64,000 nt of DNA from CBDCNH01 sp965219015 (GTDB lineage Bacteria; Pseudomonadota; Alphaproteobacteria; Rhodobacterales; Rhodobacteraceae), in assembly GCA_965219015.1 (NCBI GenBank), contig CBDCNH010000013.1:248001-312000 (forward strand). Reading direction: 5' to 3'. A model generated the notes under the pieces. The model worked only from the letters and a program-made list of their open reading frames with translations, had not been told where the DNA came from and did not search any database. This document shows, piece after piece, positions 25,959 to 35,147 of the stretch; position 1 is the first letter of the stretch, and each line of letters begins with the position of its first letter. Position numbers and translations under genes: made by a program.

Positions 25959-27545
25959 ATGAACCATTTCGCATCGCTCATTGCCGCCGCAGCGCTCGCC
26001 GCGCTGCCCGCCACGGCGCGAATGGCCGCGGCCGAGACGCCACCCGACACCTTGGTACAAGCCTATGTGATCGACGACATCATCACGCTCGACCCGGCGG
26101 AGGCGTTCGAGCTCGGCACCGGCGAGATCATTCGGAACACCTACGAGAAGCTCGTCAGCTACGACCAGAAGGACGTCTCGAAGCTCTACGGGGTCGTTGC
26201 CGAGAAGTGGGACGTCTCCCCCGATGGTAAGACGTTTACCTTCACGATCCGTCCGGGCCTCAAGTTCGCCAGCGGCAATCCGATCACCGCGGCCGACGCG
26301 GTGTTCTCGCTCCGGCGTGCGGTGAAGCTCGACAAGACGCCGGCGTTCATCCTCGACCAGTTCGGCTTCACCGCCGACAACGTGGACGCCAAGATCCGCC
26401 AGACCGGCGACATGACCTTCGAGTACGAGATGGACCAGGCCTATGCGCCGACGTTCGTGCTCTATTGCCTGACGGCGACGGTCGGCTCGGTCGTCGACAT
26501 GAAGCTCGCGATGGAACACGAGACCGACGGAGATTTCGGCTACAACTGGCTCAAGACCGACTATGCGGGCTCGGGGCCGTTCACGATCCGCGAATGGCGC
26601 GCGAACGAGGTCGTGGTCCTCGAGCGCAATGACAACTGGTCGGGCCCGGCGCCGGCGATGGAGCGGGTGATCTATCGCCACATCCCCGAGGCCTCGACGC
26701 AGCGGCTCCTCCTCGAGAAGGGCGACATCGACGTGGCGCGGAACCTCGGCGCCGACGAGATCACCGCGCTGGCTAACAACCCCGACATCCGTATCGAGAG
26801 CAATCCGCAGGGCACGATCTACTACCTCGGGCTCAGCCAGAAGAACGAGACCCTCGCCAAGCCGCAGGTGCAGGAGGCGATGAAATGGCTGGTGGACTAC
26901 CAGACCATCGCCGACACGATCATGAAGGGGAAGGTGAAGGTTCACCAGGCGTTCCTGCCCGAGGGCCTGCTCGGCGCGCTGAACGACAATCCCTACAGCC
27001 TCGACGTGGACAAGGCGAAGGCGCTCTTGGCCGAGGCGGGGGTGCCGGACGGGTTCTCGGTGACGATGGACACGCGGAACTCGCCCGACGTGACCGCCAT
27101 CGCGACGGCGATCCAGCAGACGATGGCGGAGGCCGGGATCAAGCTCGAACTCATTCCCGGCGACGGCGGGCAGACGCTGACGAAGTACCGCGCCCGCAAC
27201 CACGACATCTACATCGGCACCTGGGGGCCGGACTATCAGGACCCGAACACCAACGCCGACACCTACGCGCGCAATCCGGACAACTCGGACGGTGCCGCCG
27301 AGAAGCCGCTCGCCTGGCGGAACTCTTGGGACATCCCGGAGCTGACCCGCGAGACCGACGCAGCCAAGCTCGAGGCCGACCCGGAGAGGCGCGCCGAGAT
27401 GTATCTCGACCTCCAGAAGCAGGTGCAGAAGGACTCGCCCTTCGTCATCATGTTCCAGGAGATCGAGGTGCTCGCTTTCCGCAAGAATGTGCAGGGCTTC
27501 GATCTCGGCCCCGCCAACGACGTCTATTCTGCCGCGACGAAGTAG
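25959..27545 (+). CDS. Peptide ABC transporter substrate-binding protein (SBP family 5)
   Basis: 528 residues. A signal peptide (about 1-25, ending AAA) is followed by a DppA/OppA-type binding protein: YVIDDIITLDPAEAFELGTGEIIRNTYEKL, the family signature region ...GKTFTFTIRPGLKFASGNPITAADAVFSLRR, and YAGSGPFTIREWRANEVVVLERN. It captures peptides (or similar solutes) in the periplasm for the permeases that follow. The downstream dipeptidase suggests short peptides. The next gene starts directly after its TAG stop. Confidence 0.92.
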   Translation: MNHFASLIAAAALAALPATARMAAAETPPDTLVQAYVIDDIITLDPAEAFELGTGEIIRNTYEKLVSYDQKDVSKLYGVVAEKWDVSPDGKTFTFTIRPGLKFASGNPITAADAVFSLRRAVKLDKTPAFILDQFGFTADNVDAKIRQTGDMTFEYEMDQAYAPTFVLYCLTATVGSVVDMKLAMEHETDGDFGYNWLKTDYAGSGPFTIREWRANEVVVLERNDNWSGPAPAMERVIYRHIPEASTQRLLLEKGDIDVARNLGADEITALANNPDIRIESNPQGTIYYLGLSQKNETLAKPQVQEAMKWLVDYQTIADTIMKGKVKVHQAFLPEGLLGALNDNPYSLDVDKAKALLAEAGVPDGFSVTMDTRNSPDVTAIATAIQQTMAEAGIKLELIPGDGGQTLTKYRARNHDIYIGTWGPDYQDPNTNADTYARNPDNSDGAAEKPLAWRNSWDIPELTRETDAAKLEADPERRAEMYLDLQKQVQKDSPFVIMFQEIEVLAFRKNVQGFDLGPANDVYSAATK

Positions 27546-28625
27546 GTGGTCGCCGGAACCGAGAGCGGTGGGGTCGCCGGGCGCAGCATCGCGCGGCCCC
27601 GGCTTCCGGGCTGGGTGCTGGCGGTCGGACGGCTCGTCGTCTCGATCTTTCTGACGTTCGTCGGGCTCCTCCTGGTCACGTTCCTGATCGGCCGGGTCGT
27701 GCCCTCCGATCCGGTGCTCGCCGTGGTCGGCGACCGGGCCTCGCCCTCGACCTACCAGGCGGTGTTCCGCGAGCTCGGCCTCGACAAGCCGCTCTGGGAG
27801 CAGTTCTGGATCTACCTCCGGCAGGTTCTGACGGGCGACCTCGGCACCTCGCTCCTGACCAAGCACACCATCGCGTCCGACCTCGCGCGCGCCTTCCCCG
27901 CGACGCTCGAGCTCGCGACGGTGGGGATCCTCTTCGGCACGCTGATCGGCGTCCCGCTCGGCGTTGTTGCCGCGGTCAAGCAGGGCAAGCTCGTCGATCA
28001 GGTGGTGCGCGTGGTCGGGCTCCTCGGCTACTCGGCCCCGATCTTCTGGCTCGGGCTCCTCGGGCTCCTGATCTTCTACGCCTCGCTCGGCTGGGTCGCG
28101 GGGCCGGGGCGGATCGACATCTCCTACGAGTATTCGTTCACGCCCCGCACCGGGCTTCTGCTCCTCGACACCGCGATGCAGGGCGAATGGGGCGCGTTCC
28201 GCAACGTGGTGAGCCACATCGCGCTGCCGGGGGCGCTCCTCGGCTACTTCTCGATGGCCTACATCAGCCGCATGACGCGGAGCTTCATGCTCAACGAACT
28301 CGGGCAGGAGTATGTCGTGACGGCGCGCGTGAAGGGCGTGAGCGAGCGGCGGATCATCTGGGTCCATGCGCTCGGCAACGCGGCGGTGCCGCTCGTCACG
28401 GTGATCGCGCTGAGCTACGCGGCACTCCTCGAGGGCTCGGTGCTGACCGAGACGGTGTTCGCCTGGCCGGGGCTCGGGCTCTACCTCACCAACTCGCTGC
28501 AGAACTCGGACATGAACGCGGTGCTCGGCGGGACGCTGGTGATCGGCGCGGTGTTCGTCGGGCTCAACCTGCTCTCGGACCTGCTGTACGCCGTGCTCGA
28601 CCCGCGCGTGAGGCGGCGCAGATGA
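27546..28625 (+). CDS. Peptide ABC transporter permease (DppB-like)
   Basis: 359 residues from a GTG immediately after the preceding stop. Six membrane segments and the DppB layout are visible: VVPSDPVLAVVGDRASPSTY after the first helix, SAPIFWLGLLGLLIF, and the cytoplasmic coupling EYVVTARVKGVSERRIIWVHALGNAAVP. It forms half of the membrane pore with the next gene. Somewhat longer than the usual 310-340 residues because of a long N-terminal tail. Stop and next start overlap as ATGA. Confidence 0.92.
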   Translation: MVAGTESGGVAGRSIARPRLPGWVLAVGRLVVSIFLTFVGLLLVTFLIGRVVPSDPVLAVVGDRASPSTYQAVFRELGLDKPLWEQFWIYLRQVLTGDLGTSLLTKHTIASDLARAFPATLELATVGILFGTLIGVPLGVVAAVKQGKLVDQVVRVVGLLGYSAPIFWLGLLGLLIFYASLGWVAGPGRIDISYEYSFTPRTGLLLLDTAMQGEWGAFRNVVSHIALPGALLGYFSMAYISRMTRSFMLNELGQEYVVTARVKGVSERRIIWVHALGNAAVPLVTVIALSYAALLEGSVLTETVFAWPGLGLYLTNSLQNSDMNAVLGGTLVIGAVFVGLNLLSDLLYAVLDPRVRRRR

Positions 28626-29539
28626 CGGCCGCTCCCGGCGGGCGGCGCGACTGGCTCCTCACCGAGGCGCCGGCCTCGCGCAGCCAGGCGCGGCTCGGGC
28701 AGGCGTACCGCGTGTGGACGGGGCTCGCGGCGAACCGGCTGGCGATGCTCGGGCTCGTCATCGTGGTGGCGCTCGTCGTGGTGGCGCTGCTGGCACCGCT
28801 CGTCGCACCCTACGACCCGTTGATCGGCGGCGACCTTCGGACCGAGCGCCTGCTGCCGCCCTCGGCCGCGCATCTGATGGGCACCGACGACCTCGCGCGC
28901 GACATCTTCAGCCGCGTCGTCTGGGGCTCGCGGCTGACGTTGATGATCGTGGTGCTCGTGGCGGTCATCGCGACGCCGATCGGGCTCCTCGTCGGCACCA
29001 CGGCGGGCTACTTCGGCGGCTGGACGGACGCGGTGCTGATGCGGATCACCGACATCTTCCTCGCCTTCCCGCGGCTGATCCTGGCGCTCGCCTTCGTGGC
29101 CGCACTCGGGCCCGGCATCGAGAACGCGATCATCGCCATCGCCATCACCTCGTGGCCGCCCTACGCGCGCCTTGCCCGCGCCGAGACGCTGACGATCCGG
29201 CAGGGCGACTTCATCGCGGCGATCCGGCTCCAAGGCGCGTCGGCGCCGCGGATCATCTGGGGCCACGTGGTGCCGCTCTGCCTCTCGTCGGTCATCATCC
29301 GGGTGACGCTCGACATGGCGGGGATCATCCTGACCGCGGCGGGCCTCGGCTTTCTCGGCCTTGGCGCGCAGCCGCCGCAGCCCGAATGGGGCGCCATGAT
29401 CGCGGGCGGCCGGCGGTTCCTCATCGACTTCTGGTGGGTCGCGACGATGCCCGGGATCGCCATCTTCGTCGTGTCGCTCGGCTTCAACTTCCTCGGCGAC
29501 GGCCTGCGCGACGTGCTCGACCCGAAGGCGTCGAAGTGA
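28622..29539 (+). CDS. Peptide ABC transporter permease (DppC-like)
   Basis: 305 residues. The OppC N domain (NRLAMLGLVIVVALVVVALLAP then YDP) is followed by HLMGTDDLARDIFSRVVWGSR, a DppC hallmark, and the coupling loop EGD/QGDFIAAIRLQGASAPRIIWGHVVP; five or six membrane segments. It completes the inner-membrane channel with the preceding permease. The gene overlaps its upstream neighbour (ATGA) and its downstream one (GTGA), so the subunits are translated as a coupled set. Confidence 0.93.
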   Translation: MTAAPGGRRDWLLTEAPASRSQARLGQAYRVWTGLAANRLAMLGLVIVVALVVVALLAPLVAPYDPLIGGDLRTERLLPPSAAHLMGTDDLARDIFSRVVWGSRLTLMIVVLVAVIATPIGLLVGTTAGYFGGWTDAVLMRITDIFLAFPRLILALAFVAALGPGIENAIIAIAITSWPPYARLARAETLTIRQGDFIAAIRLQGASAPRIIWGHVVPLCLSSVIIRVTLDMAGIILTAAGLGFLGLGAQPPQPEWGAMIAGGRRFLIDFWWVATMPGIAIFVVSLGFNFLGDGLRDVLDPKASK

Positions 29540-30366
29540 GCCTCCTTGCCGTCGAGGATCTGCGCGTCACCTATCCGACGCGCACCGGCCCGTCCGAGGT
29601 CGTCCGCGGGGTGAGCTTCACGCTGGGGCGCGAACGGCTCGGCATCGTCGGCGAGAGCGGGTCGGGCAAGTCGCAGACCGGCCGCGCGCTCCTCGGCCTG
29701 ACGCCGCCGCCGGGCATGGCCACGGCGAAGCGGCTCGAGTTCGACGGGCAGGATCTGCGCGCCGCCACGCCCGCCGTGTGGCGCAAGCTCCGCGGGGTGC
29801 GGATCTCGATGGTGATGCAGGACCCCAAGTTCTCGCTCAACCCGGTGATGACGATCGGCCGCCAGATCGTCGAGGCGATGGGCACGCATGGCCGCATCTC
29901 GCGCGCGACGGGCCGCGACCGGGCGCTCGCCATGCTGGAGGCGGTGCAGATCCGCGATCCGGCGCGCGTGTTCGGTGCCTATCCGCACGAGCTTTCGGGC
30001 GGGATGGGGCAACGCGCGATGATCGCGATGATGCTCGTGACCGAGCCGGACCTGCTGATCGCCGACGAGCCGACCTCCGCGCTCGACGTGACGGTGCAGA
30101 TGGAAGTGCTCGGCATCCTCGACCGGCTGGTCCGCGACCGCGGCATGGGGCTCATCTTCATCAGCCACGATCTGCCTCTCGTGTCGCGGTTCTGCGACCG
30201 GGTGCTGGTGATGTATGCGGGCCGCGTCGTGGAGGAGCTTGCCGCCGGCGAGATCGAGCACGCGCGGCATCCCTACACGCGTGGCCTCTGGGACTGCCTG
30301 CCGAAGCTCGCAGGAGACGCGCGCCCGCTCCGCACGCTCGAGCGCGACGCAGCGTGGGCCCGATGA
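29536..30366 (+). CDS. Peptide ABC transporter ATP-binding protein (DppD-like, short form)
   Basis: 276 residues from a GTG. Walker A GESGSGKS, Q-loop VMQDPKFSLNP, signature LSGGMGQRAMIAMML and Walker B LLIADEPTSALD are intact. Most DppD/OppD proteins are about 320-340 residues and end in a cysteine-rich oligopeptide/dipeptide C-terminal region; here the protein stops soon after HPYTRGLWDCLPKL, so that region is absent. In this respect it resembles NikD-type ATPases. It energises the transporter with the next ATPase. Confidence 0.9.
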   Translation: MSLLAVEDLRVTYPTRTGPSEVVRGVSFTLGRERLGIVGESGSGKSQTGRALLGLTPPPGMATAKRLEFDGQDLRAATPAVWRKLRGVRISMVMQDPKFSLNPVMTIGRQIVEAMGTHGRISRATGRDRALAMLEAVQIRDPARVFGAYPHELSGGMGQRAMIAMMLVTEPDLLIADEPTSALDVTVQMEVLGILDRLVRDRGMGLIFISHDLPLVSRFCDRVLVMYAGRVVEELAAGEIEHARHPYTRGLWDCLPKLAGDARPLRTLERDAAWAR

Positions 30367-31124
30367 CCGACGTGCTCTCCCTCGACCGGCTCGAAGTGAC
30401 CTTCGGCACCGTGCAAGCGGTGCGCGGCGTGAGCCTCGCTATCGCGGAGGGCGAGAGCTTCGGCATCGTCGGCGAATCGGGATCGGGGAAATCCACCGTC
30501 CTGCGCGCCGTCTGCGGGCTGGCGCCGGTGACGGGCGGCGAGGTTCGGCTCGACGGCGCCGTGCTGCGCCAGCCGCGGCGGGCGGCGTTCTACCGCCGTG
30601 TGCAGATGGTGTTCCAGGACCCCTATGCGTCGCTCCATCCGCGCCATACGGTCGACCGCGTGCTCTCCGAGCCGCTGGCGATCCACCGTTTCGACGACCG
30701 CGAGGCGCGGATCGCGCGGGCGCTGACCGACGTGGGCCTCGGTCCCTCGTTCCGGTTCCGCTTCCCGCACCAGCTTTCGGGCGGCCAACGCCAGCGCGTC
30801 GCCATCGCTCGCGCGCTGATCCTCGAGCCACGGGTGCTCCTTCTCGACGAGCCGACCTCGGCGCTCGACGCCTCGATCCAGGCCGAGGTGCTGAACCTCC
30901 TCGACCGGGTGCGCGCCGAGCGCGGGCTCACCTACGTCCTCGTCAGCCACGATCTGGCCGTCGTCGGCCACATGTGCGACCGTCTCGCGGTGATGCGCGA
31001 GGGCCGCGTCGTGGAGGAGCTGGGCCGCGACCGGCTCCGTGCGCGGGAGGCCCGCGAGCCCTACACGCGGGCCCTGATGCGCGCGGCGGGCGGCGAGGCC
31101 GCGGAACTTGACGAGGCAGGATGA
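30363..31124 (+). CDS. Peptide ABC transporter ATP-binding protein (DppF-like, short form)
   Basis: 253 residues. Walker A GESGSGKST, Q-loop MVFQDPYASLHPRHTVD, signature LSGGQRQRVAIARALI and Walker B VLLLDEPTSALDASI are all present. Like its partner it lacks the C-terminal cysteine-containing extension of standard DppF. It overlaps the preceding ATPase (ATGA) and the following dipeptidase, which places peptide uptake and hydrolysis in one operon. Confidence 0.9.
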   Translation: MTDVLSLDRLEVTFGTVQAVRGVSLAIAEGESFGIVGESGSGKSTVLRAVCGLAPVTGGEVRLDGAVLRQPRRAAFYRRVQMVFQDPYASLHPRHTVDRVLSEPLAIHRFDDREARIARALTDVGLGPSFRFRFPHQLSGGQRQRVAIARALILEPRVLLLDEPTSALDASIQAEVLNLLDRVRAERGLTYVLVSHDLAVVGHMCDRLAVMREGRVVEELGRDRLRAREAREPYTRALMRAAGGEAAELDEAG

Positions 31125-32179
31125 CGCTCCCGATCTTCGACGGCCACAACGATCTCCTGCTGAAGCTCTGGCGCCTCGATGCGTCCGACCGCGACGCCGC
31201 CTGGCTCGAAGGCAACGGCTCGGGCCAGCTCGACCTGCGGCGCATGGAGGCGGGCGGCTTCGGCGCGGGGTTCTTCGCCGTCTACGTCCCCTCGCCGCAC
31301 GGCAACCTCGACTACGAGCGGATCATGGAGAACCCGCCGTTCGACATGCCGCTGCCGGAGATGATCCCGCTCGCCGAGGCGCAGCCTGTGGCACTCGCGA
31401 TGGCGGGGATCCTGCTGCGGATGGAGCGCGTGGCAGGTGGGCGGTTCAAGGTCTGCCGCACGGTCCCGGAGCTGCGCGCCTGCCTCGAAGAGGGCGTGAT
31501 CGGCGGCATCCTCCACATCGAGGGCGCGGAGGCCATCGGACCGGACCTCGACGCGCTCCATGCCTTTCATGCAATGGGGTTGCGCTCCATTGGGCCGGTC
31601 TGGAGCCGGCCGACGATCTTCGGCCACGGCGTTCCGTTCCGGTTCCCCGCCGACCCCGACACCGGGCCGGGGCTGACCGACGCCGGCAAGGCGCTGGTGC
31701 GGGAGTGCAACGCGCTCGGCATCCTCGTGGACCTGTCGCACCTCAACGCGAAGGGCTTCGACGACGTGGCCGCGATCTCGGACGCGCCGCTCGTCGCAAC
31801 CCATTCCAACGCCTTCGCCGTGACGGCCTCGACGCGCAACCTCACCGACGCGCAGCTCGCTCGCATCCGCGAAAGCCGAGGCATGGTCGGGCTCAACTTC
31901 GCGACGTCGTTCCTGCGGCCCGACGGGAAAAAGTCGCCAGAGATGACCTGGGAGCCGATCCTGCGCCACCTCGACCACCTGATCGAGCGCCTCGGCGAGG
32001 ACCACGTCGGCTTCGGGTCGGACTTCGACGGCGCCACGATGCCGCAGGGGATCGGCGACGTGACCGGCCTGCCGGCGCTGCAGGACGCGCTGGTGGCGCA
32101 CGGCTACGGGCCGGACCTGATGCGGAAGCTCACGCACGAGAACTGGCTCGGCGTGCTCGAGCGGACCTGGAAGCCCTAG
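31121..32179 (+). CDS. Membrane-dipeptidase family (renal dipeptidase-like, M19) zinc peptidase
   Basis: 352 residues. The zinc-binding start FDGHNDLLLKLW (H9, D11), the glutamate in LHIEGAEAIG, VDLSHLNAKGFDD and VATHSNAF supply the expected metal ligands of family M19. Members cleave a wide range of dipeptides, often including D-amino-acid ones. There is no signal peptide, so it is probably cytoplasmic and processes what the upstream transporter imports. Start overlaps the ATPase gene; its TAG stop shares CTAG with the convergent dehydratase gene. Confidence 0.9.
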   Translation: MTLPIFDGHNDLLLKLWRLDASDRDAAWLEGNGSGQLDLRRMEAGGFGAGFFAVYVPSPHGNLDYERIMENPPFDMPLPEMIPLAEAQPVALAMAGILLRMERVAGGRFKVCRTVPELRACLEEGVIGGILHIEGAEAIGPDLDALHAFHAMGLRSIGPVWSRPTIFGHGVPFRFPADPDTGPGLTDAGKALVRECNALGILVDLSHLNAKGFDDVAAISDAPLVATHSNAFAVTASTRNLTDAQLARIRESRGMVGLNFATSFLRPDGKKSPEMTWEPILRHLDHLIERLGEDHVGFGSDFDGATMPQGIGDVTGLPALQDALVAHGYGPDLMRKLTHENWLGVLERTWKP

Positions 32180-34062
32180 GAGACGGCGGACGCTTCGGCG
32201 GGCCGATAGCCCTCGACATAGCGCAGAGCGACGGCGCGAGCCGCGTCCGCATCGCCGACCTCGACCGCGACGCGAAGCGCCTTCAGCGCGGCGGCGACCT
32301 CGATCTCGGAGAGCGCCTCCTCGCGGGCGCCAAGGATCTTGGGATGCGGCGTCAGGGTCTTGCCCTCGCCCACGAAGGGCTCCTCGCACATCTTCTCGCC
32401 GGGGCGCATCGCGGTCAGCACGATCTCGATGTCGCCGTCGGGGTGATCTGCATCCCGCACCGTGTAGCCGGAGGCCTCGATGACCTGCCGCGCGAGCGTC
32501 CGGATCAGCACGGGCTTGCCCATGTCGAGCACGAACACTTCGCCGCCCTGCGCGAACGAGCCCGCAAGAAGGACGAGCCGCGTCGCCTCCTGCGCGGTCA
32601 TGAAGTAGCGCGAAATCTCCGGGTGCGTGACGGTGACGGGCCCGCCGCGCGCGATCTGCTCCTGGAAGAGCGGGATCACCGAGCCCGACGAGCCGAGCAC
32701 GTTGCCGAAGCGCACCATCGTGAACACGGTCCCCGACGACCGGTGCGCGAGATCCTGCACGACGAACTCGGCGAGCCGCTTCGATGCGCCCATGATGTTG
32801 GTCGGCCGCACCGCCTTGTCGGTCGAGACGAGGAGGAAGCGCTCGATCCGCGCTTCGGCGGCTTCGCGGGCGATCGTGGCCGTTCCGAGCACGTTGTTCG
32901 AGAGGCCCGCGAGCGGATTGGTCTCCACGAGCGGAACGTGCTTGTAGGCGGCCGCATGGAGGACCACCTGGACCTCGTGCTCGGCAAGCACCTTTCGGAC
33001 GAGCCGAGCGTCGGCCACCGAGCCGAGCACCGTGACGAGCTGGCATCCGGTGTCCTCCGCCGCGGTCCGAAGCTCCTGGTCAGCGGTGTAGAGCGCGAGC
33101 TCGCTCAACTCGAAGAGCACCAGCCGGCGTGGCCGGCAGAGCAGCACCTGGCGGCAGAGCTCGGAGCCGATCGAGCCGCCGGCGCCGGTGACGAGGACGA
33201 CGCGGCCGCGGTATGCCTCGCAGCCTCCCGCGAGATCCGAGTCGAGCCGGGCACGGCCGAGGAGCTGGCTCGGAGCGACGGAGATAAGCTTGTCGAGGAG
33301 CGCCTCCTGCCCGATCAGCTGCGCGAACGATGGCAGCGTCTGCACCTCGAGCCCGAGGCCGGTGAGCCGCCGCGCGATCTGCGCCTGCTTCGGCTGCGAA
33401 AGCGACGGCATCGCGAGGAGCACGCGGTCGATGGAGCGGTCGCGAACGATGTCCGCGATCCGCACCGGCGTGTGGACCCCGAGCCCGGCGATCGACAGGC
33501 CCTGCAGCGTCGGATTGTCGTCGACGAAGGCCACAGGATCGATCGAGCTGTGGTTGCGAAGCGCGGAGGCGAGCTGCATCCCCGTCGTGCCGGCGCCGTA
33601 GATGAGCACCCGGCAGCGCGCCTGGCCACGGCGATAGAGCGCGAGGAGGATATGGAGCATCGCGAAGCGGCTGCCGACCGACAGGAGGAAGAACAGGAGC
33701 CCGAACACGCCGTGAACGCCGAACGACGTGTCGATGTCCACGAGCCAGCTTAGCCACCAACCCATCACGGCGAGGCAGGCCGCAAGTATCGCCGTTTTCC
33801 GGACATCGGTGACGTCGTAGGCATTGAGCCGGACGCGCGAGATCCCGAGGAATGACGACAACACGCCCGCGAACACGATCATCGCCGGCAGAACGGGTGC
33901 GAGGCCCAGCATCGCGGCGCCGGGGCGGATGGTGCTGAGCTGCAGGATGAAGGCGAGCGCGTAGGCGATCGGCAGCAGGGTGAGATCGACGGCGAGCACG
34001 ATGACTTGCTTCTGGCGGCGATCGAGGTCGCGAACGCGATCGAGCAGCGTGGCGTCGTTCAA
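32176..34062 (-). CDS. Membrane-bound nucleoside-diphosphate-sugar 4,6-dehydratase (CapD/PglF/WbpM family)
   Basis: 628 residues. Four membrane helices fill about 20-150, then a CoA/NAD-binding-like segment (RVLIYGAGTTGMQLASAL) and a short-chain dehydrogenase domain with the NAD motif VTGAGGSIGSELCRQ near 290. The active-site segment STDKAVRPTNIMGASKRLAE has methionine where classic enzymes have tyrosine, as in FlaA1-type dehydratases. Members convert UDP-GlcNAc to 4-keto-6-deoxy sugars for glycans. Start is a TTG at 34062 with AAGGGG 7 bases upstream. Confidence 0.88.
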   Translation of the reverse strand: MNDATLLDRVRDLDRRQKQVIVLAVDLTLLPIAYALAFILQLSTIRPGAAMLGLAPVLPAMIVFAGVLSSFLGISRVRLNAYDVTDVRKTAILAACLAVMGWWLSWLVDIDTSFGVHGVFGLLFFLLSVGSRFAMLHILLALYRRGQARCRVLIYGAGTTGMQLASALRNHSSIDPVAFVDDNPTLQGLSIAGLGVHTPVRIADIVRDRSIDRVLLAMPSLSQPKQAQIARRLTGLGLEVQTLPSFAQLIGQEALLDKLISVAPSQLLGRARLDSDLAGGCEAYRGRVVLVTGAGGSIGSELCRQVLLCRPRRLVLFELSELALYTADQELRTAAEDTGCQLVTVLGSVADARLVRKVLAEHEVQVVLHAAAYKHVPLVETNPLAGLSNNVLGTATIAREAAEARIERFLLVSTDKAVRPTNIMGASKRLAEFVVQDLAHRSSGTVFTMVRFGNVLGSSGSVIPLFQEQIARGGPVTVTHPEISRYFMTAQEATRLVLLAGSFAQGGEVFVLDMGKPVLIRTLARQVIEASGYTVRDADHPDGDIEIVLTAMRPGEKMCEEPFVGEGKTLTPHPKILGAREEALSEIEVAAALKALRVAVEVGDADAARAVALRYVEGYRPAEASAVS

Positions 34063-34236
34063 CCCTGCACCCCTTAGGCCTCAATCGGCTCTGCGGTTGG
34101 CCCGCATTAACCAGTTGGTTGCCTTGATGCGCGCACGGTTGGCAAAGTTCAATGGTATCTCAAGCCGATCAAGGACTTGATAGGCGGAAATGGGGTCATT
34201 TCGCAGCAAATCTGCACCAGTCGCGTCGCGATTGTG
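34063..34236. other. Intergenic region
   Basis: 174 bases between the dehydratase and the ABC-2 permease, both on the minus strand. It is less GC-rich than the genes and contains TTAACCAG near 34107, but no recognisable terminator with a T-run. It probably holds the dehydratase promoter. Confidence 0.4.
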
Positions 34237-35064
34237 TCACCGGTTGATCAAATCGCGATGTGTGACCTTGAGACAGGCGAGCCCGATCGCGGCGAGCCCG
34301 AAGCCGAGGCCGAAGACGTAGCCCGGAGAGACGTAGCTCGCATCGTAGGTCGGGTAGAACGCCGACCGCGACTGGCCGATGAAATGGACGATGGGATTGT
34401 ACCAGAGCCAGTCCCGATAGGGCAGCGGAGTGGACTGGAAGGTGAAGAGCAGGCACGAGATCAGGAAGAGCGGCCGCGTCGTGATGCCCCAGATGCTCTT
34501 CCAGGCCGGAAACGCGGTGAACAGAAAGCAGTTCAGCGTGCCGAGCCCGAGCGAGAAGCACGCGCACATCGCGACCGAAAGCGCCAGGCGACCGAGGTCG
34601 AGCGAGGTCTGGGTATCGTTGGTGAGCGTGATGAAGCTGAACACCAGCGTCCAGACGAGGAACTGCGTGAGCAACCCGATGAGGAGGCGCGCCACGATGG
34701 CGTCGACGAAGGTCACGGACGGATAGGCGAGCAGCGGGCGCGAGAAGTTGATCGACGCGGCGACCTTGCCGGAGACGTCGTTGTACATCATGAACGGCAG
34801 GATGCCGGTCGCGTAGAAGATGGGAAAGTTGACCCCGAGCGGCGGGACGCGGAACGCGAGCGAAAAGAAGAAGGTCAGGAGCGCGATCCCGGCCGCGGGC
34901 TCGAGGACGGCCCAGATGTAGCCGCCCGATGTGGTGCCGTTCGAGGTCGAGATCTCGCGCAGCACCAGCGCGAACACGGTTCGGAGCGACCGGAACCGCC
35001 GGTGTCTGCGGCTTTTCTGGCGCGGCATTGCGAGGGGGAGCGTATGCTGCAAGGCAGCCTCCAT
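34237..35064 (-). CDS. ABC-2 polysaccharide export permease (KpsM-like)
   Basis: 275 residues from the ATG at 35064. Six membrane segments; a KpsM-type N-terminus (LREISTSNGTTSGGYIWAVLEPAAGIALL) and the WYNPIVHFIGQSRSAFYP segment before the last helices define ABC-2 polysaccharide exporters of the capsule type. It pairs with the divergent ATPase at 35148. Start codons at 35118, 35064 and 35028 are all possible and none has a good ribosome site. No capsule export proteins (KpsD/KpsE types) are in the window. Confidence 0.88.
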   Translation of the reverse strand: MEAALQHTLPLAMPRQKSRRHRRFRSLRTVFALVLREISTSNGTTSGGYIWAVLEPAAGIALLTFFFSLAFRVPPLGVNFPIFYATGILPFMMYNDVSGKVAASINFSRPLLAYPSVTFVDAIVARLLIGLLTQFLVWTLVFSFITLTNDTQTSLDLGRLALSVAMCACFSLGLGTLNCFLFTAFPAWKSIWGITTRPLFLISCLLFTFQSTPLPYRDWLWYNPIVHFIGQSRSAFYPTYDASYVSPGYVFGLGFGLAAIGLACLKVTHRDLINR

Positions 35065-35147
35065 GCGACGGCGAGACGCTAGCAATACCGCCGCGCGTTG
35101 GCCAGTACCGGTTGCCAAGGCTGGGGAAGCGAGGCACGGATGGCGGC

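Noticed and set aside
25836..28367. An 843-codon minus-strand frame opposite the first binding protein and permease
   Set aside because: Antisense shadow with histidine/arginine-rich composition; the plus-strand genes have clear signatures.
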